Assembly: GCA_016713115.1 (NCBI GenBank)
Contig: JADJPU010000001.1
Location: 2,046,001 to 2,110,000, forward strand
Length of the DNA stretch: 64,000 nt
From: Cellvibrionales bacterium
GTDB lineage: Bacteria; Pseudomonadota; Gammaproteobacteria; Pseudomonadales; UBA7239
Reading direction: 5' to 3'
The translations under genes were made by a program, and so were the position numbers. The notes under the pieces were generated by a model. That model was not told where the DNA came from, searched no databases, and saw only the letters and a list, made by a program, of their open reading frames with translations. Shown here piece by piece: positions 45,188-53,097 of the stretch (position 1 is the stretch's first letter; each line of letters starts with the position of its first letter).

Positions 45188-46145
45188 ATGCGTTCATGGA
45201 TTTGGCGTTTACGGCATGTCATGGGCGTGCCTCAGCATGTGCCTTCTTGGCGTGAACAGCTGGTAGGTTCCGTCACGGCGCTGGCAGGTATCGCGCTGGT
45301 GGCCGTGTTGGGATGGACGGAATCACTGGGTGCTTCCCCTTGGTTGCTGACCTCCATGGGCGCTACGGCGGTGCTGGTATTCACCGTGCCGCACGGCATG
45401 TTGTCTCAACCTTGGGCGGTATTAGGCGGGCATACTTTCTCGGCGTTGTCAGGGCTGCTGGTATTGCATGTATTGGGACAGGGCGTGCTGGCGTGTGCTG
45501 TGGCGGTCAGTTTGTCTATTGGCGTGATGCATGTAACGCGTTGTATCCACCCCCCAGGCGGAGCGACAACTTTGTTTGTGGTGCAGTCTGCTTCAACAGC
45601 TGCCGCAGGGTTGGATCTGTTGTTATCTCCCGTGCTGTTGAATGTGGCGTCTATCCTGTTGGCTGCGGTGGCATTGAACTACCCGTTCGCATGGCGTCGT
45701 TATCCCGCGTATTTGGCTTTTCGTCACAGCTCGCCCGCACCACAACAACTGCAGCAGTTATTGCATGAAGCGCCGTTTACAGAAAAAGAATTGGCATTGG
45801 CGCTGGATGGCATGGACGAAACATTTGATATCAGCGACGAGCAAATACAACTGTTGTATGAAGCCTTGTCGAATATCGAATCCAGCTTGCCGAAGTTGAC
45901 GGCAGACGCACTGGAGGCCGGCGCTTTTTTACAGCAACGGTTTGCGCGGCGAGCAATGGGGCGTTAGACAGATAGTGGACGCCAATGCTGCCGATGCGCG
46001 CAAGCCACAAGTGATTGTCAAAACCGTGGCGGGCAAAGGCAAAGGAAAAACGCAATTGATGACGCGCCAGGATTTTGCGGATTGGGCTCGATATCCCGTG
46101 TATCCCGATGCCAGCCATTGGACGCGTGATAAGCCAGAGAATTGA
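45188..46145 (+). CDS. HPP-family membrane protein, frameshifted near the 3' end
   Basis: Inner-membrane protein with five to six helices in the first 170 residues and the name-giving motif TRCIHPPGGATTLFV; SMGATAVLVFTVPHG is also typical. The cytoplasmic tail is helical (DEQIQLLYEALSNIESSL). The continuous frame ends at 45967, but the next frame continues as GEQWGVRQIVDANAADARKP, VIVKTVAGKGKGKTQL, DWARYPVYPDASHW to a stop at 46145, matching how longer HPP proteins end. One extra base near 45,937-45,945 explains it; corrected length about 318 aa. Some HPP proteins transport nitrite or related anions; role here unknown. Confidence 0.75.
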
Positions 46146-46174
46146 TGCAGGTTCGTTAGTTGGGAAAGCAATAA

Positions 46175-46197
46175 AAAACCAGCGCAAGGCTGGTTTT
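46175..46197. terminator. Bidirectional terminator after the HPP gene
   Basis: Perfect 9-bp stem AAAACCAGC/GCTGGTTTT with loop GCAAG, 30 bp after the restored HPP stop and immediately before the 125-bp repeat. Confidence 0.85.
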
Positions 46198-46202
46198 AGA
46201 AG

Positions 46203-46327
46203 ATGGCGGAGGAGGTGACCGTTGAATTAATAGAATATCTTATTGATATATAGGTAAATATCATTCTAAATCCAGCCAGATGTGCCCCCACTTGTGCCCC
46301 CAAATTGGATGCCTTCGCGGGTTCAAA
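46203..46327 (+). repeat. Direct repeat copy A (putative attachment-site-like end of a 17-kb segment)
   Basis: Matches 63473-63596 in the same orientation. The last 48 bp (46280-46327) differ from copy B at one base. It contains two GTGCCCCCA units with a 12-bp period (46282-46290, 46294-46302), a kind of repeat seen at integrase arm sites, and ends in CGCGGGTTCAAA, resembling a tRNA T-arm, though no complete tRNA is present. The 5' block ATGGCGGA...GGTGACCGTT is shared; the middle is AT-rich and diverged. The following 170 bp to 46500 hold no gene I can support. Confidence 0.75.
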
Positions 46328-46500
46328 CTATTTTTTAAATTATAGCGCTTTCGCAGATGAGGGGATGAATTGGAGCGGTAATCATATCAGCTACTCCAAT
46401 ACTGACATCCGTTTTACCGTTGTTGGGCCAATTGGGCACTCCAATTTTCCTTGGATATATATCACCGCAATGACATTCACCCCTTCAAAGGAGAATTTTT

Positions 46501-46623
46501 ATGTCATTGCAATGTCCTCTCTGTAAATCGCCTCATCAAGTTATAACCCGCAATTACGGTCGCAAGGCCGGCAGTGCTGTCGGTGCTGTGGCCGGTGCAG
46601 CTGCTGGCGCACTCGGATCAGCG
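46501..46623 (+). pseudogene. Truncated zinc-ribbon/glycine-zipper protein fragment
   Basis: The first about 40 codons are coherent: SLQCPLCKSPHQVITRNYGR with a CPxC zinc-knuckle half, then the glycine-zipper KAGSAVGAVAGAAAGALGSA. Complete relatives continue with more Gly-rich helix and a second CxxC. Here the sequence changes character after GSA and reads into an unrelated fragment on the other strand. GGAG lies about 9 bp before the ATG. A broken gene at the left end of the repeat-bounded segment. Confidence 0.5.
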
Positions 46624-46639
46624 AGTTATTTTCCAAACA

Positions 46640-46925
46640 GCGTGCGCATCTCATTCGCAGATTTGCGCGGTTTTTTATCAACGCAGTTTCGCAAACAGCC
46701 TGTTGTGCGGGCTGAAACAACACACGGTAATGTCCGGCGGGTATGTCTGCTTCCGGAATCCACCACTGCTGTAGCGCTGTGGGGGTTTCCTCAATGGCAA
46801 ACGTCATAACCGCATCTGTCTGCGTATCACACAAGGTGATGGTTGCCGGAAAGGCAGACAGCGTGCTATCGGCACTGACAACAACAGCAAGTGCGTTGCC
46901 ACGGTGTCGGATGGTTATGGAACAG
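46640..46925 (-). pseudogene. Fragment of an uncharacterised (possibly phage-type) protein
   Basis: Minus-strand open frame with protein-like content: CSITIRHRGNALAVVVSADS, FPATITLCDTQTDAVMTFAI, ALQQWWIPEADIPAGHYRVL. The beta-rich pattern with (W)xPxADIPAGxYR resembles small beta-sandwich proteins of phage virions. Neither end looks natural: the N-terminal side runs into the LLM fragment and the C-terminal side into the zinc-ribbon fragment. Low certainty. Confidence 0.3.
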
Positions 46926-46929
46926 GGTT

Positions 46930-47304
46930 CTGCCGGGGTGGGTGGGTGGTGCGAGTAAAGCGGCATTTCAACGCGCTGCAAATAATGATGGCTGGCTCGG
47001 CGTGCCATCTAAAAATAAACGTCTCGCAGAAATTGTTAACATCTTGATGGATTTACGCAAAGCTAACGGAAAATACGGTCAGCCTTTTGATGTGGTGTTA
47101 AGCCCCATGGAATTGATGACCAAAGAGTTTCTGGATTCGCTTGATCCTGCCGCCACCTATCATTCCAGCGTGTTGCCGTGGACACCCTCACCCTGGGGCA
47201 AGGCGTTCTGGGTGGAAGAAGGTGAAGACCATCGTGAACTGGCAGTGAAATTCAAAGCTATGGAGCGTTTTAAAACCATGATGCAACAAGTGGGTGTTTG
47301 GTGA
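46930..47304 (+). pseudogene. 3' fragment of a second LLM-class oxidoreductase gene
   Basis: About 125 codons matching the end of the gene at 32574-33476: WVGGASKAAFQRAANNDGWL, KRLAEIVNILMDLRKANGKY, EFLDSLDPAATYHSSVLPWT. Only a few residues differ (for example ELR to DLR, PTA to PAA), while many third positions differ. The N-terminal two thirds of the barrel are missing; homology starts abruptly near 46,930 in a GTGGGTGGGTGGTG tract. Not expected to be functional. Its stop overlaps the pgsA copy 2 start (TGATG), closer than in copy 1. Confidence 0.85.
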
Positions 47305-47867
47305 TGAATCTCCCAAACCTTTTATCACTGCTACGCATTTTATTGATTCCACTGTTCGTGCTGTTATTTTATTTGCCGATGCAGTGGACTAATTTTTTGT
47401 GTGCAGCGGTATTTGGTTTGGCGGGAGTGACAGATTGGCTGGATGGTTATTTAGCTCGCAAATGGAATCAAGCCACGCCGTTTGGTGCTTTTATTGATCC
47501 CGTTGCAGATAAATTGATGGTGGTGGTGGCGTTGGTACTGCTGGTAAATCGCTATCCGCATGTCTGGTTTGTATTGCCGACGATTGTGATTATTTGTCGT
47601 GAAATTGTGGTGTCGGCATTGCGCGAATGGATGGCAGAGTTGGGCAAGCGCGCCAGTGTGGCTGTTTCTTACGTGGGTAAAGTAAAAACAGCCATGCAAA
47701 TGTTGGCGCTGTTATTGTTGTTAGGTGCAAATAAAGAACTGGGCTGGTTAGCCAGTGCAGGTATTGCGTGCCTTTATGTGGCTGCGGTGCTGACTTTGTG
47801 GTCCATGCTGGCCTACATCAAGGCAGCTTGGCCTGATTTGCAGCAAGGCATGGACAAAAAAGAATAG
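47304..47867 (+). CDS. pgsA: CDP-diacylglycerol-glycerol-3-phosphate 3-phosphatidyltransferase (copy 2)
   Basis: Full 187-aa paralog or xenolog of the gene at 33505, with the complete CDP-alcohol phosphotransferase motif (DWLDGYLARKWN, GAFIDPVADK). About 14 amino-acid differences by eye, clustered in the last quarter (GANKELGWLASAGIA against GAYKESAWIAIAGIV). Conserved substitutions and intact motifs show it has been under selection. It may be functional and redundant; promoter not evident because the upstream gene is a fragment. Confidence 0.93.
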   Translation: MNLPNLLSLLRILLIPLFVLLFYLPMQWTNFLCAAVFGLAGVTDWLDGYLARKWNQATPFGAFIDPVADKLMVVVALVLLVNRYPHVWFVLPTIVIICREIVVSALREWMAELGKRASVAVSYVGKVKTAMQMLALLLLLGANKELGWLASAGIACLYVAAVLTLWSMLAYIKAAWPDLQQGMDKKE

Positions 47868-47881
47868 TTATTTAAAAATCG

Positions 47882-48254
47882 CTATTTGATGAGTCGCAGT
47901 GCGAACGGTACGCGAAATGGTTTTCCATCAGAGACAGCCACAGCGCCCATCACACAAAACACAATGTGACACAGCCACACAGCAATAATCACTAAAAAAT
48001 CCCACCAGAATAATGGTGAGTACGTTGCCGACAATCAGCATCAGTACAAAGGTGATGCCCCAATTCAACGCCTCTTTTGCCTGGTCTTGCACATACGCAT
48101 CATCTTTTTTAGCCAGATAAAAAGCCAAGCCTGGAATAAAGGCCAATAGGGTGCTGCCTAGCCAACACAGCAGAGCGAGATTTTTGCTTTCTTGTGAGGT
48201 AGCTGAAGAGGCTTCGGTATTGGTGCCGGGTGTGCTGTTCGTGTCCTGATCCAT
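47882..48254 (-). CDS. DUF4870-family membrane protein (copy 2), one-base frameshift
   Basis: Same architecture as 34086-34460: acidic/Thr-rich N-terminus, helices LALLCWLGSTLLAFIPGLAF and FVLMLIVGNVLTIILVGF, signature KKDDAYVQDQAKEALNWGIT. The frame breaks in an A6 run (47994-47999). With five A it continues as VGFLVIIAVWLCHIVFCVMG, then SDGKPFRVPFALRLIK and stops at 47882, as in copy 1. Convergent with pgsA copy 2, as in copy 1. Confidence 0.82.
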
Positions 48255-48314
48255 GCGCGTGTCCTCGAATAGTGTGCGCTACAATTATGGCTGATTTTTT
48301 GCCGTTGTCAGCCC

Positions 48315-48910
48315 ATGAAAACTTCCCGCCGTGTTTCAAACGTTCTGTTAGTTGTGAGCCTTGCTGCATTGCTCAGTGCATGCTTGGGCGGGCTAATTGC
48401 CAGCGCCGGCACACAAGTGATGTTGGCGATACTCAAGCCCATGGTTGGCCTGGACCCTAACAGTAACGGCTTGTTTCAGCAGCCGATCATCAAAAATCGC
48501 ATGCAATCTTTTTTGGGGGATTACTACGATCCCACTATGCAGTTATTGCGCACAGCCGATAAAGTACAAGAAGAAGGGCCGCTGTTTTATGTGGTATCGC
48601 GCTATACACCTATTCCTCAAATAGCAGAGAAGGCGGGATTTGTCTGGAATTCAGACACTAATCAAATGGCGGTTATGCTCATTAGTGGCGGTTCGACAAC
48701 GGTGATTGCCGAGCGATTAATCAAACAGCAGGCCAATCAGCAAATGGCAAAGTAGTGCCGCAATGGCCTACAGAGCTGCAAACCTATCTCGATCGAGATG
48801 CTTTAAAGAAAAAACTCACGGATGCAGCCGTGCAAGCAACCAGTGATGCACTCAATAAAACAGCAGAAGATCAATTACAGGAAGCATTAAAAGCGCATGA
48901 GGCATCATAG
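48315..48910 (+). CDS. Lipoprotein of unknown function, one-base frameshift near the end
   Basis: Signal peptide with lipobox (VSLAALLSACLGGLI; Cys at about 23), then a soluble domain with GDYYDPTMQLLRTADKVQEE, GPLFYVVSRYTPIPQIAEKA, FVWNSDTNQMAVMLISGG. The continuous frame ends at 48755. Adding one base to AAA 48742-48744 gives QQNGKVVPQWPTELQTYLDR and a helical end to the stop at 48910, about 198 aa. It has no counterpart near pgsA copy 1. Divergent from DUF4870 copy 2. Confidence 0.65.
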
Positions 48911-48912
48911 GC

Positions 48913-49167
48913 TCAAGAAGCTGTGCCGCCACCATCGCCTTGAGTAGCAAAACGTTGATAGCCAGCCGCCATCGCGTGAACAGCTTGTTGCATGATGCTG
49001 CGGTCAGCGAGTACATCCAGGGTTACCATTTCATTGGCGAGCGCGATGTAAGCGGGCAGCAGTGCTTTTACCGATTCGTACTGCGCATCATCCAGTGATG
49101 TTTTTGCGGCGACTAAATAGCCAACCAATACTTGTTGTAAATGTGCTGTAGAGTTGGTGTCTGTCAT
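48913..49167 (-). CDS. Conserved helical protein (copy 2, internally shortened)
   Basis: About 84 aa from ATG 49167 (49182 also possible). Matches 34474-34950 through AHLQQVLVGYLVAAKTSLDD, YESVKALLPAYIALANEMVT, VLADRSIMQQAVHAMAAG and then joins straight to YQRFATQ, equivalent to YARFT at the other copy's very end. About 69 residues between the two AAG elements are missing. It ends 3 bp after the lipoprotein stop. Either a deletion here or an insertion in copy 1. Confidence 0.65.
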   Translation of the reverse strand: MTDTNSTAHLQQVLVGYLVAAKTSLDDAQYESVKALLPAYIALANEMVTLDVLADRSIMQQAVHAMAAGYQRFATQGDGGGTAS

Positions 49168-49307
49168 GTGAGGGTTACTCATATACGGGTTATTCGGGCA
49201 GGAAAATGCATTGGATCAGCAATTGGCTATGATACATGCCGTGTCCAGTTACTGATATTGGATGCATTAAATCTCGGTATTGATAAACAGGCTGGATTGG
49301 CATCACA

Positions 49308-49538
49308 TTATCGGGATTTGATAACAACCCGCTTGATCCGGCTGGTTTCACCGGTCTTGATGCTGACCATTTTTTTTGCGCAGTGAAAATACTCGGCTAC
49401 CAGCGCTATCAGCTCCACATTGGCCTTGCCATCCACAGGCGGAGATTTCAGTTTTGCCACCCATGAGCCGTCACTGGTTTGCGTCAGCGAAGAAACTTTT
49501 GCGCGCGGTGTGACTTTGATCTGGAGGATGGTGTCCAT
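49308..49538 (-). CDS. DUF167/YggU-family protein (copy 2)
   Basis: A 76-aa protein: MDTILQIKVTPRAKVSSLTQ, KLKSPPVDGKANVELIALVA, CAKKMVSIKTGETSRIKRVV. Complete YggU fold and clearly homologous to 44685-44915. Here it follows the shortened conserved protein directly, whereas in the first copy about 9.7 kb of regulators and chemosensory genes lie between the two. Confidence 0.92.
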   Translation of the reverse strand: MDTILQIKVTPRAKVSSLTQTSDGSWVAKLKSPPVDGKANVELIALVAEYFHCAKKMVSIKTGETSRIKRVVIKSR

Positions 49539-49629
49539 GTGTCTATTCAGCGTTGTACCGATTCAAAATACTACAAAAGATACCGGCAATTATTTTTTCA
49601 AACGAGTTTTTGCCATGTTCTATTGGGGG

Positions 49630-50010
49630 TTACTTTTCAAACTTCCAGCTGCGTTCACGCACGCAAATGGCATTCACTCCGAGTGCATGGCAAGCGCGGA
49701 CTACATCCGGGTTGTCGTCGAACATCAATGCCACTTGCTGCTCTGCACAAACCTGAGCTTTCCACTGCCCGACATTTTCCAAAGCATCTGCTGGGCAACA
49801 ATGGATTTCAGTTACATCGGGCGTAATGCCAAGATGTTGGCACACATAATCCAATGTCAGTTCATCGTTGACGGTGACAATGATTACGCGATCAAAGCGC
49901 CGTGCTAATTCTTGAAAAGCCAGCGGGTAATCGCTGGTGGTTTCATCCCAGTCCAGCGCCAGTGTGTTGAGGAAGCTGCGAGTCTGCGCATGCTTGAATT
50001 CAATGTACAT
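49630..50010 (-). CDS. HAD-superfamily hydrolase-like protein
   Basis: A 126-aa protein. Motif I TLALDWDETTSDYPLAFQEL (DxDET), motif II region VIIVTVND, and the last acidic motif MFDDNPDVVRACHALGVNAI. These give the core of a small HAD phosphatase without a large cap; substrate unknown. ATG 50010 was chosen because the fold starts there and an AGGAGG-like element (GGAGGAACC on the minus strand) is just upstream. Confidence 0.75.
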   Translation of the reverse strand: MYIEFKHAQTRSFLNTLALDWDETTSDYPLAFQELARRFDRVIIVTVNDELTLDYVCQHLGITPDVTEIHCCPADALENVGQWKAQVCAEQQVALMFDDNPDVVRACHALGVNAICVRERSWKFEK

Positions 50011-50121
50011 GGGTCGGTTCCTCCTGTCTGGATCGGGTGCACAGCCAATGATAGAGGGCAAGAGGCGCATCAGGTGAGCTTTGACTCTGCTATCAATAGC
50101 CCAATGAAATGGAATGAGTTG

Positions 50122-50130
50122 TGGTATAAA
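50122..50130 (+). promoter_or_regulatory. Possible extended -10 promoter for the MazG/helicase pair
   Basis: TGGTATAAA (TGn plus TATAAA) lies about 40 bp before the mazG-like start. The -35 is weak, as often in extended -10 promoters. Confidence 0.35.
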
Positions 50131-50168
50131 TCAAAAGTCGAATCGAATTCACAAAACGGGCTGGCTGC

Positions 50169-50531
50169 TTGAAAGACATCAACGAAATCAGAATGGCGCT
50201 GCGTAAGTTTGCAGCAGACAGGGACTGGGATCAGTTTCATTCACCAAAGAATCTGGTTATGGCACTCAGCGTTGAGGTGGCCGAATTGATGGAGCATTTC
50301 CAGTGGTTGTCAGAGCAGCAGTCTGCCGGTCTTGATGCGGAAATAAAGCAGGCAGTGGAAGAGGAGATAGCGGATATCCAGCTATACCTGATCCGGTTGG
50401 CGGACAAGCTGGATATAGATGTTCTTTCTGCGGTAGAAAGAAAATTCAGAAAAAATGAAACGAGATACCCTGCGGATAAAGTCAGGGGAAGCGCCAGAAA
50501 GTACACTGAATATCAGGAAGAAGGAAAGTAG
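50169..50531 (+). CDS. MazG-like nucleotide pyrophosphohydrolase
   Basis: A 120-aa all-alpha NTP pyrophosphatase starting at TTG 50169. Metal-binding acids: LSVEVAELMEHFQWLSEQ and VEEEIADIQLYLIRLADKLD (ExxE and ExxD pairs). The closest known type is the short MazG/RS21-C6 dCTP-pyrophosphatase group. It ends 3 bp before the nuclease-helicase gene, so the two form an operon in an AT-rich patch unlike the GC-rich genes downstream. It may deplete or sanitise nucleotides during infection; inference from context. Confidence 0.85.
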   Translation: MKDINEIRMALRKFAADRDWDQFHSPKNLVMALSVEVAELMEHFQWLSEQQSAGLDAEIKQAVEEEIADIQLYLIRLADKLDIDVLSAVERKFRKNETRYPADKVRGSARKYTEYQEEGK

Positions 50532-50534
50532 GAA

Positions 50535-52922
50535 GTGATTGTATACGTGGCGGATAAGAACAAGTTTATCGATGATGTAAAAGAAAATTCCATACATAAG
50601 AAAATTCTAGCTGAGTTTGAAAGGCGGTTGTTCAGGAGACCGGCGGCAAACGAAATCGACTCATGGAAAAACTCCATGGAATACATGTTCAAGATATTGA
50701 TTGATCCTGATATTCCATCAAATGCAGGTGTTTCTATTGAGTACACATTGCCACTGACGAGCAAGCGCATAGACTTCATATTGACAGGCCAGAATGCAGA
50801 TGGTTGTGATACCGCTGTGATTGTAGAGCTTAAACAGTGGAGTGATGTTAAGAAAACAGAAAAGGATGGGGTGGTAAGAACCTGGCTGGGAAAAAATGAA
50901 AGAGAAACCAGTCATCCTTCCTATCAGGCATGGACTTATGCTGCATTGATTGAAGATTACAACGAAGCTGTCCGTAACGATAATATTGCATTACGGCCGT
51001 GTGCCTATCTGCACAATCTTGATGTTGATACGGCTATCAACGACCAGTTTTACGCGGATCACATCAACAAAGCGCCAGTCTTTATCTCTTCTGATGCAAA
51101 AAAGCTTGCTGAATTCTTTAAATTACATGTCAAGTTTGGCGATACAAAATGCATTATGTATCGCATTGAGCATGGGAAAATAAAGCCATCCAAGGCTTTG
51201 GCTGACAGTCTTGTGTCTATGATGAAAGGCAATCGTGAGTTTCTGATGATCGACGATCAGAAGCTAGTGTATGAGACGGCTGTGGACTTGGCTCATAAAG
51301 CCCAAAAGGGGAAGAAGCAGGTTTTGATCGTTGAAGGTGGCCCTGGAACCGGTAAATCTGTGGTGGCTATTAACTTGCTGGTTGCATTGACTAATAGGGA
51401 AATGCTTGTCCAGTATGTTTCCAAGAATGCCGCACCGAGGGCTGTTTACGCCGCAAAACTTGCCGGAACAATGACAAAAACAAAAATCAATAATTTATTC
51501 AAAGGCTCCGGTTCATATATGGAGTCAGAAAATAATTTCTTTGATGTTCTGGTGGTGGATGAAGCGCATAGAATGAATGAGAAGTCTGGTCTTTACCAGA
51601 ATATGGGTGATAACCAGATCAAGGAGGTTATTGCTGCATCTAAATGTTCAATATTTTTTATTGATGAAAACCAGCGGGTTACGCTCAAGGACATTGGTTC
51701 AAAGGAAGAGATTGAGAGGTTTGCGGCGCAACAAGGAGCTGTTGTTCATGCATTGGAATTGAAATCGCAGTTTCGCTGTAACGGATCAGATGGCTACTTG
51801 TCTTGGCTGGATAACTCATTGCAAATAAAGGAAACGGCCAACGCCACACTTGATGGCGTTGATTATGACTTCAGGGTTTTTAATTCCCCCAATGAGTTGA
51901 GAGAGGCAATTCTCAAGAAAAATAGTACGCACAACAAAGCTAGGCTTGTGGCCGGATATTGCTGGCAATGGAAAAGCAAGAAAAACCCTAGGGCTATGGA
52001 TATTGTCATCGAAGAACATGATTTCGAAGCCAAATGGAATTTGATGGAAGATGGTAGTCTGTGGATTATGGGGAGAGACTCAGTCCATCAAGTTGGCTGC
52101 ATTCATACCTGCCAAGGTCTTGAAGTGGATTATATCGGGGTGATTGTTGGCTCTGACCTCGTTGTGCGTGATGGAAAAATTATTACAGACGGCAACAAGA
52201 GGGCGAGAGGAGATAAATCTATCAGTGGTTTCAAGAGTCGCCTGAAAAGTCATCGTGTGTCAGCACTTAAAGAAGCGGATGTGATTATAAAAAATACTTA
52301 TCGCACATTAATGACTCGTGGCCAAAAGGGTTGCTATATTTATTGCGATGATAAAGAAACGGGTGAATATTTCAGGAGGTTAATAGAAAACTCAAAAAGG
52401 GAAGAGCAGATTTTTATCGATGAAATGTATCCAAGGCTCAATTTGCAAATTCTGCCAGAAAATCTGGTTAAGCCCTTTGTTAATGCCGTGCCCCTATATG
52501 ATCTGAAGGTAGCTGCTGGTGGATTTAGTGAATACCAGCAGGCTGGCAACTTTGATTGGGTTGAGTTGCCAGAGCCTTTTACACCGAAAAAAGGCTACTT
52601 TATTGTTCAGGTGGTGGGTGAATCAATGAATAAAAAGATTCCTGATGGTTCTTGGTGTTTATTTCGTGCGGATGCAGCGGGTTCGAGGAATGGCAAGGTA
52701 GTACTTGTCCAGCACAGGGATATACAAGACGGTGATATGGGCGGTCATTACACGGTTAAAAACTATATGAGTGAAAAGACCGGAAATGATATTGATGGCT
52801 GGCAACATTCCAGAATTGTTTTGAGTCCTAGCACCACGGCACTTGGATATAAAGATATTGTTTTGACTGCTGACATTTCAGAACTCACTGTTATTGGTGA
52901 ATTGGTTGCTATTCTTTCCTGA
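50535..52922 (+). CDS. PD-(D/E)XK nuclease - DUF2075 helicase - S24 peptidase fusion
   Basis: A 795-aa protein starting at GTG 50535. Domain 1 (about 25-150): restriction-nuclease core with Asp80 in KRIDFILTG and Glu98-x-Lys100 in AVIVELKQW. Domain 2 (about 235-650): SF1-like DUF2075 ATPase with Walker A EGGPGTGKSVVAINLL (268-275), Walker B VLVVDEAHRM (342-345), sensor IDENQRV and RGQKGCYIYCDD motif VI region. Domain 3 (about 680-795): LexA-like S24 peptidase with Ser697 in VVGESMNKKIPDGS and Lys742 in HYTVKNY, so the Ser-Lys pair is kept. The combination suggests a defence effector whose activity may be switched by self-cleavage or RecA-type signals; that is inference. Confidence 0.85.
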   Translation: MIVYVADKNKFIDDVKENSIHKKILAEFERRLFRRPAANEIDSWKNSMEYMFKILIDPDIPSNAGVSIEYTLPLTSKRIDFILTGQNADGCDTAVIVELKQWSDVKKTEKDGVVRTWLGKNERETSHPSYQAWTYAALIEDYNEAVRNDNIALRPCAYLHNLDVDTAINDQFYADHINKAPVFISSDAKKLAEFFKLHVKFGDTKCIMYRIEHGKIKPSKALADSLVSMMKGNREFLMIDDQKLVYETAVDLAHKAQKGKKQVLIVEGGPGTGKSVVAINLLVALTNREMLVQYVSKNAAPRAVYAAKLAGTMTKTKINNLFKGSGSYMESENNFFDVLVVDEAHRMNEKSGLYQNMGDNQIKEVIAASKCSIFFIDENQRVTLKDIGSKEEIERFAAQQGAVVHALELKSQFRCNGSDGYLSWLDNSLQIKETANATLDGVDYDFRVFNSPNELREAILKKNSTHNKARLVAGYCWQWKSKKNPRAMDIVIEEHDFEAKWNLMEDGSLWIMGRDSVHQVGCIHTCQGLEVDYIGVIVGSDLVVRDGKIITDGNKRARGDKSISGFKSRLKSHRVSALKEADVIIKNTYRTLMTRGQKGCYIYCDDKETGEYFRRLIENSKREEQIFIDEMYPRLNLQILPENLVKPFVNAVPLYDLKVAAGGFSEYQQAGNFDWVELPEPFTPKKGYFIVQVVGESMNKKIPDGSWCLFRADAAGSRNGKVVLVQHRDIQDGDMGGHYTVKNYMSEKTGNDIDGWQHSRIVLSPSTTALGYKDIVLTADISELTVIGELVAILS

Positions 52923-53097
52923 GTGCAAGTGGTCGGTTGTATTAGTGTTGACTAGCATCCGAAACTAATCTTTTTAGGGGTGATATTCACGTTGAAAATT
53001 GCTCCGAGTTAAGTTGTTATCCTGCCATGTTGCGGACATTGGCAATTTTATTTGGAAGACAAGGCGCAACAAGCAGCGCTCCTACAGAGATCATGCT

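Noticed and set aside
46310..46327. tRNA T-arm-like sequence in the repeats
   Set aside because: No matching acceptor, D or anticodon arms can be found upstream in either copy, so no tRNA gene is called.
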